Assembly: GCA_018815765.1 (NCBI GenBank)
Contig: JAHIWM010000079.1
Location: forward strand, 1-32,416
Length of the DNA: 32,416 bases
From: Gammaproteobacteria bacterium
GTDB lineage: Bacteria; Pseudomonadota; Gammaproteobacteria; Enterobacterales; Alteromonadaceae
Direction: 5' to 3'
The notes under the pieces are model-generated. The model was not told the origin of the DNA and made no database searches. It saw only the letters and a list, made by a program, of their open reading frames with translations. Shown one piece after another: positions 15,671-22,413 of this stretch (position 1 is its first letter; every line of letters begins with the position of its first letter). A program made the position numbers and the translations under genes.

Positions 15671-15697
15671 TGTAGGGGATGGGCTTGTCCCATCCCG
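15671..15697. repeat. REP-like hairpin after phhB
   Basis: TGTAG is followed by the arms GGGATGGG (15676-15683) and CCCATCCC (15689-15696), perfectly complementary around CTTGT. The layout, a short conserved head before a GC-rich imperfect-loop stem, is like REP elements scattered between genes in pseudomonads and relatives. No second copy was noticed in this window, so the REP assignment is tentative. It may also end the phhAB transcript. Confidence 0.5.
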
Positions 15698-15777
15698 TCT
15701 TGCCAGCAACACTCAGCCCTAACAGTTTGATCCCGCCAGTCATGACTGCCCTTGCTCCGCACAGAGTACGAAGGGAA

Positions 15778-15795
15778 TGTGCATATTTCTTTACA
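15778..15795. promoter_or_regulatory. TyrR-box-like site upstream of tyrR
   Basis: TGTGCA, six bases, then TTTACA matches the TyrR box at ten of twelve positions, keeping the invariant G and C. It lies 74 bases before the tyrR start codon. Autoregulation of tyrR is known in E. coli, which makes this placement sensible. Confidence 0.6.
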
Positions 15796-15868
15796 AATAA
15801 TACTGGTCTGCCCGAGCCTCTTTACCGTATGATTAAAGCTAAGCAGAAGCTTGAGGTGGTTTTGTATC

Positions 15869-17431
15869 ATGAGGTTAGAAATTCATTGCCAGGACCGACT
15901 GGGTATTACTCAGGAAGTGTTAAATATCCTGGTCAGTTATCAGCTGGATTTACGTGGTATCGAAGTGGACCCGACCCTGGGCCGGATTTTTGTATCCTTC
16001 CCAACAGTCGAGTTTGAAAAATTTCAGGAGCTGATGGCAAAAATCCGCCGTATTCCTGGCGTTGACGATGTCAAAACCACAGCTTTTATGCCATCTGAGC
16101 GGGAACACAACGAACTAAGCACTTTATTACGCACTTTGCCTGACGGCATTATTGCCGTAGACACCCGTGCCAATGTCACCATTATTAACGAAGCAGCGCT
16201 TGAAGCCTTGTCTATGGAGCGCAGCGCTATTGAAGGTCAGTCACTGACCGCTATGGTCAAAGGTTTTAATTTAAGCCGCTGGCTGGAAAGTGATGATGTA
16301 CTGGCGCAAACCCGCCGGGTAGAAATTCAGAACAAACGTTTTATTGCCGATTTATTGCCTGTGGTTGTGCCTGATGATTCTGGCAAAGATATTCTGGCTG
16401 GCGCTGTGCTGAACCTGAAATCTGAAAGTCGTTTAGGCGAGCAGATGGTGGTATTTAAAAAAGGTGATCAGGAAAGTTTTAACAACTTACATGCCCACAG
16501 CAATTTAATGCGCAAAGTGGTGCGTGAAGCCAAGAAAATGGCTCAGCTGGACGCTCCTATTTTGATTATGGGCGAAACCGGCACGGGCAAAGAAGTACTG
16601 GCCCGTGCTTGTCATGCAGCGAGCAGCAGAACAGGCAAACCCTTTTTAGCGGTCAACGTCGCTGCTATGCCGGATTTAGTGGCTGAGTCTGAGCTTTTTG
16701 GTCATGGCCCTAATGCTTTCCCTGGTGCCAGCGAAGCGAAAAAAGGCATTTTTGAGCAGGCCAACAAAGGCACTGTGTTTCTTGATGAAGTAGGCGAGAT
16801 GTCGCGAGAGCTGCAAACTAAGCTGATTCGCTTTTTGCAGGATGGCAGTTTCCGTCGTGTCGGCGATGAAAACGAAGTCAAAGTCGACGTGCGGGTGATT
16901 TGTACCACGCAAAAAGACTTACCCGCCATGGTGCAGGAAGGCAAATTCCGTGAAGACTTGTTCTACCGTTTAAATGTGCTGACACTCAACCTGCCGCCAC
17001 TGCGTGAGCGTAAGCAGGATGTTGTGCCTTTGGCCGAGTTTTTTATCGCCCGTTTTGCTGCCCGTTTAGGTCGTAAAGCACCCAAAATGACCGACTCCTG
17101 CGCGAATTTTTTACAGCACTATCCGTGGCCTGGCAATGTGCGCCAGTTAGAAAATGCCTTGTACCGCGCTGTTACATTACTCGAAGGTTATGAACTGGAT
17201 AAAGAGCATATGCAGTTGCCAAGTTATACCAGTGACTTTGGTTATCTGGAAAAAGACTTTGACGGCACTTTGGACGAAGCGGTGCGAAATTTTGAAGCGG
17301 ATTTACTGCGAAAACTCTATCCGGCTTATCCAAGTTCGCGCCAATTGGCGAAAAAACTCGGTTTAAGTCACACAGCAGTGGCCAATAAACTGCGTGAATA
17401 TGGCATTAACCGCAAGAGCGTAAAAATTTAG
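15869..17431 (+). CDS. tyrR: Aromatic amino acid regulator TyrR/PhhR
   Basis: Transcription factor that responds to Tyr, Phe and Trp, 520 residues (513 in E. coli). An N-terminal ACT domain starts MRLEIHCQDRLGITQEVLNI. A PAS domain lies near 80-190 and an AAA+ domain near 205-435, with Walker A GETGTGKE at 235-242 and Walker B GTVFLDE at 301-307. A C-terminal HTH lies near 489-511 (RQLAKKLGLSHTAVANKLRE). The sigma54-contact loop GAFTGA is replaced by NAFPGA at 282-287, so it should not drive sigma54 promoters. The start at 15869 was chosen by homology and GAGGTGG ten bases before it; an upstream in-frame start adds six non-family residues. TyrR boxes occur before phhA, tyrR and hppD. A terminator follows. 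Confidence 0.95.
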   Translation: MRLEIHCQDRLGITQEVLNILVSYQLDLRGIEVDPTLGRIFVSFPTVEFEKFQELMAKIRRIPGVDDVKTTAFMPSEREHNELSTLLRTLPDGIIAVDTRANVTIINEAALEALSMERSAIEGQSLTAMVKGFNLSRWLESDDVLAQTRRVEIQNKRFIADLLPVVVPDDSGKDILAGAVLNLKSESRLGEQMVVFKKGDQESFNNLHAHSNLMRKVVREAKKMAQLDAPILIMGETGTGKEVLARACHAASSRTGKPFLAVNVAAMPDLVAESELFGHGPNAFPGASEAKKGIFEQANKGTVFLDEVGEMSRELQTKLIRFLQDGSFRRVGDENEVKVDVRVICTTQKDLPAMVQEGKFREDLFYRLNVLTLNLPPLRERKQDVVPLAEFFIARFAARLGRKAPKMTDSCANFLQHYPWPGNVRQLENALYRAVTLLEGYELDKEHMQLPSYTSDFGYLEKDFDGTLDEAVRNFEADLLRKLYPAYPSSRQLAKKLGLSHTAVANKLREYGINRKSVKI

Positions 17432-17462
17432 ATACGCTTTGTGTGATTTGCTCTACAAATGG

Positions 17463-17493
17463 AAGGCACTAAAGCTGGTTTTAGGGCCTTTTT
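17463..17493 (+). terminator. Intrinsic terminator of tyrR
   Basis: AAGGC pairs with GCCTT and CTAAA with TTTAG, separated by one A-G mismatch, around a six-base loop, followed by a T-run. It lies about 30 bases after the tyrR stop. It separates the regulator from the hppD operon, which therefore needs its own promoter. Confidence 0.8.
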
Positions 17494-17521
17494 GGTTCTT
17501 ATTTAAGCAAAGTAGCGTTTT

Positions 17522-17539
17522 TGTCAGTTAATCTGTACA
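17522..17539. promoter_or_regulatory. TyrR-box-like site upstream of hppD
   Basis: TGTCAG, six bases, then TGTACA matches the TyrR consensus at nine of twelve positions with the invariant G and C correctly placed. It lies 111 bases before the hppD start, in the leader between the tyrR terminator and the gene. It is weaker than the phhA site. No confident sigma70 promoter was found next to it. Confidence 0.5.
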
Positions 17540-17649
17540 AAATCGAGCTTTTATCGCAATTCAGCCATCCGTTGACCCTCTCTTCCATTTTTTTCCGGCA
17601 AGCGCAAGATAAGCACAAACTTACCTTATTTTTGTCTGGAGACACTCTT

Positions 17650-18714
17650 ATGTTTGACCCTATTAACCCTTTGGGCACCGATGGTTTTGAATTTGTTGAA
17701 TACACTGCCGCCACGGAGCAGGGCATTGCAGATCTGAAGCAGCTGTTTAAATCTTTAGGTTTTACCGAAGTGGCCAAACACCGCTCTAAAGACGCCTGGT
17801 TATACAAACAAGGTGATGTGAATTTTATTGTGAACGGTCAGCCAAATTCTCAGGCCGAACAATTTGCGGCCGAACATGGCCCAAGCGTCTGTGCTATGGC
17901 CTTTCGTGTCAAAGATGCCGCCGAAGCCTTAAAACATGCCGTCGCTAATGGCGCTAAAGCCTATCAGAATCAGGTGGGCCCTATGGAGCTGAATATCCCT
18001 GCTGTGTATGGTATTGGTAGCAGCCTGCTGTATTTTGTCGACCGTTATGGTCAAAATTCTGTCTACGACGTTGATTTCAAATTCCATGATAACTGGCAGG
18101 CTGAAATGGCGAAAAACCAGGTCGGTTTAGAAGTCATCGATCACCTGACGCACAACGTCCGTCGTGGCAATATGGCACTGTGGGCTGGTTTTTATGAGCG
18201 TATAGGTAACTTCCGTGAAATCCGTTATTTTGATATCGAAGGCAAGCTGACAGGCTTAGTCTCTAAAGCGATGACAGCTCCTTGTGGCAAAATCCGTATT
18301 CCAATCAACGAATCTTCGGATGATAAATCTCAGATTGAAGAATTTATCCGTGAATACAAAGGCGAAGGTATTCAGCATATTGCTCTGACCACAGACGATA
18401 TCTACGAAACAGTCCGCACTCTGCGTCAGCGTGGCATGGACTTTATGCCAACACCTGATACTTACTACGAGCGTGTTAATGCCCGGGTTGAAGGTCACAC
18501 TGAAGATCTGGACCAGTTGAAAGCGTTACGTATTCTGATCGATGGTGCACCACTGAAAGACGGTATTTTATTGCAGATCTTTACCCAAACTGTGATTGGC
18601 CCTGTATTCTTTGAAATCATTCAGCGTAAAGGCAATGAAGGTTTTGGTGAAGGCAACTTCAAAGCTTTGTTTGAATCCATCGAAGAAGATCAAATCCGTC
18701 GCGGAGTTATTTAA
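17650..18714 (+). CDS. hppD: 4-Hydroxyphenylpyruvate dioxygenase
   Basis: Non-haem iron enzyme that turns 4-hydroxyphenylpyruvate into homogentisate (EC 1.13.11.27). It is 354 residues, typical of bacterial HPPD. It has the two vicinal-oxygen-chelate halves, with iron ligands His165 (DHLTHNV), His243 (IQHIAL) and Glu322 (FFEIIQRKG). The C-terminal GFGEGNFKALFESIE segment is diagnostic. The ATG at 17650 has GGAGA nine bases upstream and gives the family N terminus; an in-frame start at 17521 would add 43 unrelated residues. It is first in the operon hppD-hmgA-fahA. Confidence 0.97.
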   Translation: MFDPINPLGTDGFEFVEYTAATEQGIADLKQLFKSLGFTEVAKHRSKDAWLYKQGDVNFIVNGQPNSQAEQFAAEHGPSVCAMAFRVKDAAEALKHAVANGAKAYQNQVGPMELNIPAVYGIGSSLLYFVDRYGQNSVYDVDFKFHDNWQAEMAKNQVGLEVIDHLTHNVRRGNMALWAGFYERIGNFREIRYFDIEGKLTGLVSKAMTAPCGKIRIPINESSDDKSQIEEFIREYKGEGIQHIALTTDDIYETVRTLRQRGMDFMPTPDTYYERVNARVEGHTEDLDQLKALRILIDGAPLKDGILLQIFTQTVIGPVFFEIIQRKGNEGFGEGNFKALFESIEEDQIRRGVI

Positions 18715-18716
18715 TT

Positions 18717-19859
18717 ATGCGTAAATGGGCGTCTTTTCCGCTAAAAGAAGGCGAAGTTTCCCGTCAGGCTCATGCTGATTTTCCAGACAGAGCCATTTAT
18801 GAGCGTGAAGTGGGCCGCAGTGGCTTTTTTGGCCCAGCGACCCATTTCCATCACACTCATGCCCCAACAGGCTGGAGTGACTGGGAAGGGCCGTTAAAAC
18901 CACGTTTGTATAACTTTAACGACATAGCCGGTAATCAAAACGTGTCGCCATGGCAAGTCCCGACTTTATTGCACAATGCGCACTTAAAAATGCGCACCTG
19001 GCGTTTAACAGAGTCAATGGATTATCTGGTGCGTAATGCTGACGGTGACGAGTTGTTGTTTGTGCACGAAGGTGCGGCCGAGCTTTATTGTGACTATGGT
19101 CATTTAACCTTACGCGATGGTGATTATGTGGTGATCCCACGTTCCACTATGTGGCGTTTAGAGGTCACAGAGCCGCTGTTTTTGTTGATGATTGAAGCGA
19201 CCAACGATTCTTTCCAGTTACCGGAAAAAGGTTTAGTCGGTAATCACGCTATTTTTGATGCGGCGATGATCGACACACCAAAAATAGATGAGGCTTTCAA
19301 AGCTCAGTACAGCGAACAGCAGAGCAGGGTGCAGGTGAAACGTCACGATCAGGTGTCTCAAATCACTTACCCATACAATCCACTGGATGCGATTGGCTGG
19401 CATGGTGATTTGGCGGTGATGCGGATTAACTGGCGTGATATCCGGCCTTTAATGAGCCACAGATATCACTTACCGCCGTCAGCTCATACTACCTTTGTTG
19501 CACAGCGTTTTGTGGTTTGTACTTTTGTACCTCGTCCTATTGAAAGTGATCCGGGCGCGCTCAAAGTGCCGTTTTACCATAACAATGACGATTATGACGA
19601 AGTGCTGTTTTACCATGCAGGCGATTTCTTTAGCCGCGACAATATTGAACGTGGCATGGTGACCTTTCACCCTGCAGGTTTTACCCACGGTCCGCATCCT
19701 AAAGCCTTTACGGCAGGTCGTGAGTACAAAAAGAAATTTACCGATGAAGTGGCTGTGATGCTGGATACCCGCGATGCGCTTTTTGTCGGCGACGCGGCGT
19801 TAGCCACAGAAAACCCGGACTATGTGAATAGCTGGAAAATCAAACCGGCCGCTCTGTAA
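18717..19859 (+). CDS. hmgA: Homogentisate 1,2-dioxygenase (short form)
   Basis: Opens the homogentisate ring to maleylacetoacetate (EC 1.13.11.5). It is 380 residues, clearly shorter than the Pseudomonas or human enzyme (about 430-445), and so belongs to the compact bacterial branch. The cupin fold is suggested by the duplicated beta-rich halves. Candidate iron ligands are in PFYHNNDDYDEVLFYHAG (His then Glu) and in PAGFTHGPHP. The His-to-acid spacing differs by one from the long form, so which acidic residue binds metal is uncertain. It begins two bases after the hppD stop, with GGAG inside the hppD end. Confidence 0.9.
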   Translation: MRKWASFPLKEGEVSRQAHADFPDRAIYEREVGRSGFFGPATHFHHTHAPTGWSDWEGPLKPRLYNFNDIAGNQNVSPWQVPTLLHNAHLKMRTWRLTESMDYLVRNADGDELLFVHEGAAELYCDYGHLTLRDGDYVVIPRSTMWRLEVTEPLFLLMIEATNDSFQLPEKGLVGNHAIFDAAMIDTPKIDEAFKAQYSEQQSRVQVKRHDQVSQITYPYNPLDAIGWHGDLAVMRINWRDIRPLMSHRYHLPPSAHTTFVAQRFVVCTFVPRPIESDPGALKVPFYHNNDDYDEVLFYHAGDFFSRDNIERGMVTFHPAGFTHGPHPKAFTAGREYKKKFTDEVAVMLDTRDALFVGDAALATENPDYVNSWKIKPAAL

Positions 19860-19868
19860 GGATTAAAA

Positions 19869-20885
19869 ATGAAGTTAGCAAGTTTGAAAAATGGTCAGCG
19901 TGATGGGCAGTTAGTGGTCGTCAGCCGTGATTTATCCCGTTGTATGGCAGTGCCAGCTATTGCGGCCACTATGCAACAGGCGCTGGATCACTGGTCTGTT
20001 GCTGCTCCACAGCTGTCTGAAGTCTATCAGGCGCTGAACAGTGGCTCTGTGCAAGGTGAACAAGCTTTTGAGCAGGCGCAGTGTGAATCGCCTTTGCCCC
20101 GCGCTTATCAATGGGCGGATGGCAGTGCTTATGTCAATCATGTTGAGCTGGTACGCCGTGCCCGTAACTCAGAAATGCCGCCAAGCTTCTGGACTGATCC
20201 TTTAATGTATCAGGGTGGTTCTGATGATTTTATTGGTCCACGCGATCAGATTGAAGTAGTTAGCGAAGACTACGGCATCGATTTTGAAGGCGAAGTGGCA
20301 GTGATCACTGATGACGTGCCAATGGCGATCAGCGCTGAAGAAGCCCGTCATAAAATCCGTCTGGTGATGTTGGTGAACGACGTGTCGTTACGGGGTTTAA
20401 TTCCAAATGAACTGGCGAAGGGCTTTGGTTTCTTTCAATCCAAACCTGCGTCTGCTTTTAGCCCTGTAGCTGTGACACCGGATGAATTAGGCAGTGACTG
20501 GCAGGATGCGAAGCTGCATTTGCCTTTAGTGTCGCATTTAAACGGTAAGTTGTTTGGTAAACCTAATGCCGGTGTCGATATGACCTTTGATTTTGGGCAA
20601 CTGGTAGCTCATGCGGCGACAACCCGTAACTTAGGTGCTGGCGCTGTGATAGGGTCAGGCACTGTGTCGAATAAACAAGGCACTGACTATGGTACATCCA
20701 TTGATGAAGGCGGTTTGGGCTATAGCTGTATCGCCGAAATCCGTATGATTGAAACTATCCGTGATGGTGCACCTAAAACCTCCTTTATGAAGTTTGGTGA
20801 CAGCATTCGTATTGAGATGCTGGATAAAGCTGGCCAATCTATCTTTGGTGCCATAAACCAAAAAGTCGTGAAATACGGCGCTTAA
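19869..20885 (+). CDS. fahA: Fumarylacetoacetate hydrolase family protein (fumarylacetoacetase)
   Basis: Likely final enzyme of the pathway, cleaving fumarylacetoacetate into fumarate and acetoacetate (EC 3.7.1.2). It is 338 residues, shorter than eukaryotic-type FAH (about 420). An N-terminal domain is followed by the FAH catalytic fold, with the metal-binding EGE at 140-142 (GIDFEGEVAVI) and the conserved GSGTVSNKQG stretch. Sequence alone would fit other FAH-family hydrolases, but its place directly behind hmgA makes fumarylacetoacetase the natural reading. It starts nine bases after hmgA with AAGGA upstream. A terminator hairpin separates it from maiA. Confidence 0.9.
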   Translation: MKLASLKNGQRDGQLVVVSRDLSRCMAVPAIAATMQQALDHWSVAAPQLSEVYQALNSGSVQGEQAFEQAQCESPLPRAYQWADGSAYVNHVELVRRARNSEMPPSFWTDPLMYQGGSDDFIGPRDQIEVVSEDYGIDFEGEVAVITDDVPMAISAEEARHKIRLVMLVNDVSLRGLIPNELAKGFGFFQSKPASAFSPVAVTPDELGSDWQDAKLHLPLVSHLNGKLFGKPNAGVDMTFDFGQLVAHAATTRNLGAGAVIGSGTVSNKQGTDYGTSIDEGGLGYSCIAEIRMIETIRDGAPKTSFMKFGDSIRIEMLDKAGQSIFGAINQKVVKYGA

Positions 20886-20897
20886 TTTAGTTAGATT

Positions 20898-20942
20898 AAA
20901 AAGGCCAGTCGTTTGACCTTAAAAGGGCCGACTGGCTTTTTT
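20898..20942 (+). terminator. Intrinsic terminator between fahA and maiA
   Basis: The arms GCCAGTCG (20904-20911) and CGACTGGC (20929-20936) are perfect, with a 17-base loop, an A-run before and six T residues after. It ends 27 bases before the maiA start, so maiA probably depends on read-through and would be made at a lower level. Confidence 0.8.
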
Positions 20943-20969
20943 GTATCTGCTTTACAGGAAAATGAAGCA

Positions 20970-21608
20970 ATGAAACTACATGGTTATTGGCGCTCAAGCG
21001 CAGCTTACAGAGTGCGTATTGCATTAAATCTAAAAGGTGTACAGGCAGAACATTGTCCTGTGCATCTGGTTAATAATGGCGGAGAGCAGCACAGTGCAGC
21101 TTATCAGTTGCTTAACCCAGCAGAACTGGTGCCTACTCTGGAAGACGGTGAGCTGAGTCTGAATCAATCTTTGGCCATTATTCAGTATCTGGAAGACAGT
21201 TACCCGCAAGCACCTTTATATCCTAAAGAACCGGCACAGAAAGCCGCAGTGATGGCTTTTGCGTTGGATATCGCCTGCGACATTCATCCTTTAAACAACT
21301 TGCGGGTGCTGCAGTATCTGACTGGACCTCTGGCATTGTCTGAAGCGCAAAAAATGCAATGGATAAAGCACTGGTTGGCGACAGGTTTCACAGCACTGGA
21401 AAAACGACTGCAGCTCACCGCTGGGCGTTATTGTTTTGGCGATGCAATCACAGTGGCAGATCTGTGTTTAGTACCACAAGTTTATAATGCCTTACGTTTT
21501 CAACTGGATATGACGGATTATCCATTAATCAGCGCTATTTATCAGTGCTGCAACGAACTGGATGCTTTTCAAAACGCTACGCCTGAACAGCAGACTGATG
21601 CGGTTTAA
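20970..21608 (+). CDS. maiA: Maleylacetoacetate isomerase
   Basis: Zeta-class glutathione transferase that isomerises maleylacetoacetate to fumarylacetoacetate with glutathione (EC 5.2.1.2). It is 212 residues. The N-terminal motif RSSAAYRVRIALNLKG carries the zeta-class SSxxxxRVRIAL catalytic signature. The thioredoxin-like part continues through LNPAELVPTLEDGE and the helical C-terminal domain contains the FGDAITVADLCLVPQVYNA signature. The ATG at 20970 gives the family start and has an AGGA upstream; an in-frame start at 20913 lies within the preceding terminator. Although it acts before FahA in the pathway, it comes last in the gene order. Confidence 0.94.
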   Translation: MKLHGYWRSSAAYRVRIALNLKGVQAEHCPVHLVNNGGEQHSAAYQLLNPAELVPTLEDGELSLNQSLAIIQYLEDSYPQAPLYPKEPAQKAAVMAFALDIACDIHPLNNLRVLQYLTGPLALSEAQKMQWIKHWLATGFTALEKRLQLTAGRYCFGDAITVADLCLVPQVYNALRFQLDMTDYPLISAIYQCCNELDAFQNATPEQQTDAV

Positions 21609-21631
21609 GTCGCATCCACTTTGCCTTTTTG

Positions 21632-21655
21632 CTACTCTGATGCAAGTTAGAGTAG
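21632..21655 (+). repeat. Small hairpin overlapping the ribosome-binding region of the next gene
   Basis: The arms CTACTCT (21632-21638) and AGAGTAG (21649-21655) are complementary around a ten-base loop. The right arm abuts the AGTAGGA ribosome-binding site of the gene at 21669, so folding could reduce its translation. There is no T-tract. Confidence 0.4.
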
Positions 21656-21668
21656 TAGGATCTAAAGT

Positions 21669-21872
21669 ATGTTGAAACTGCCGAAAAAGCCTGTAAATGC
21701 CGTACTTTTTTATATGGGAACTTTGGGGTTACTCACTCAGGTACTGGTGAGTTTCTACTTACTGACGCAGAGCCGCACTATGGAATGGCATTGGTGGTTT
21801 CATTGGCTGGCACCGACGCTTTGTTTAGTCTGGGGCATTGTCCCCAGACTACAATTACAAAAAGAAGAGTAG
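21669..21872 (+). CDS. Small two-helix membrane protein of unknown function
   Basis: I do not recognise this 67-residue protein. It begins MLKLPKKPVNAVLFYMG. A first hydrophobic helix spans about residues 11-33 and a second, tryptophan-rich one about 41-60 (WHWWFHWLAPTLCLVWGIVP), ending in a basic/acidic tail. An AGGA eight bases before the ATG and the convincing two-helix pattern support a real gene. It lies 60 bases after maiA on the same strand and converges with the gene at 21890. A link to aromatic catabolism is not implied. Confidence 0.6.
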   Translation: MLKLPKKPVNAVLFYMGTLGLLTQVLVSFYLLTQSRTMEWHWWFHWLAPTLCLVWGIVPRLQLQKEE

Positions 21873-21889
21873 TTTACAGGCGTGAATGT

Positions 21890-22378
21890 TTAACGTCCCG
21901 GCGTAAACATGCCTTCAATACGGACTTCACTGACGCCATCTTTGTTAAAGTGAAATTTGATTTGCGCCATATTTTTGTGGAAAAAATAGGGCGTATTATC
22001 AAATATCAATACGTAGCCGCCGCGAGCTTTGTCTTTGTATTTAGGGTTAGTGTTTTTGCTGAGCTTAAAACTGTGGTTGCCAAGTGACCATTCAAAGCCC
22101 TGCAAGGGTTGGTTGATCCAATCTGTTACCCAAATCTGTTCGTCCTGATGCAATACCAAAGCTAAGGTATATTTGTCAGGCAATTCAGCAACTTCGACTT
22201 CCTGGATCCCCGCCTGAAATATTTCAGTGCCATTTTTTTGAGTAAAGGAGAAACCAAATTGCAGGCTTTGTTTTGTGCCATCCAGCAAGACTAATTGACC
22301 TTGTCCTGGCACAGTAAAATAAGCCCAGGCTGTAGGAGCCCATACTAAAAGAAGCAACGTCAGATAAGTTTTAACCAC
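21890..22378 (-). CDS. Secreted protein of unknown function
   Basis: A 162-residue protein with a clear signal peptide (MVKTYLTLLLLVWAPTAWA, cleavage expected before YFTVPG). I prefer the GTG at 22378, which has AGG six bases upstream; the frame also has a TTG at 22390 without a ribosome-binding site. The early VPGQGQLVLLDGTKQS stretch faintly recalls the start of DUF2057/YccT proteins, but the remainder does not follow that family, so no function is assigned. It follows mltD by 35 bases on the same strand and is probably co-transcribed. Confidence 0.7.
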   Translation of the reverse strand: MVKTYLTLLLLVWAPTAWAYFTVPGQGQLVLLDGTKQSLQFGFSFTQKNGTEIFQAGIQEVEVAELPDKYTLALVLHQDEQIWVTDWINQPLQGFEWSLGNHSFKLSKNTNPKYKDKARGGYVLIFDNTPYFFHKNMAQIKFHFNKDGVSEVRIEGMFTPGR

Positions 22379-22413
22379 ACAACACCTCAAACATCATTTG
22401 CTGCTTCAATCTG

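Noticed and set aside
15679-16017. A 112-residue open frame overlapping tyrR
   Set aside because: It runs through the REP-like hairpin and into tyrR in a different frame, with no family features.
17519-17542. Inverted repeat TTTTGT-N12-ACAAAA as a separate operator
   Set aside because: It is the AT-rich surround of the TyrR-like box and was not counted twice.
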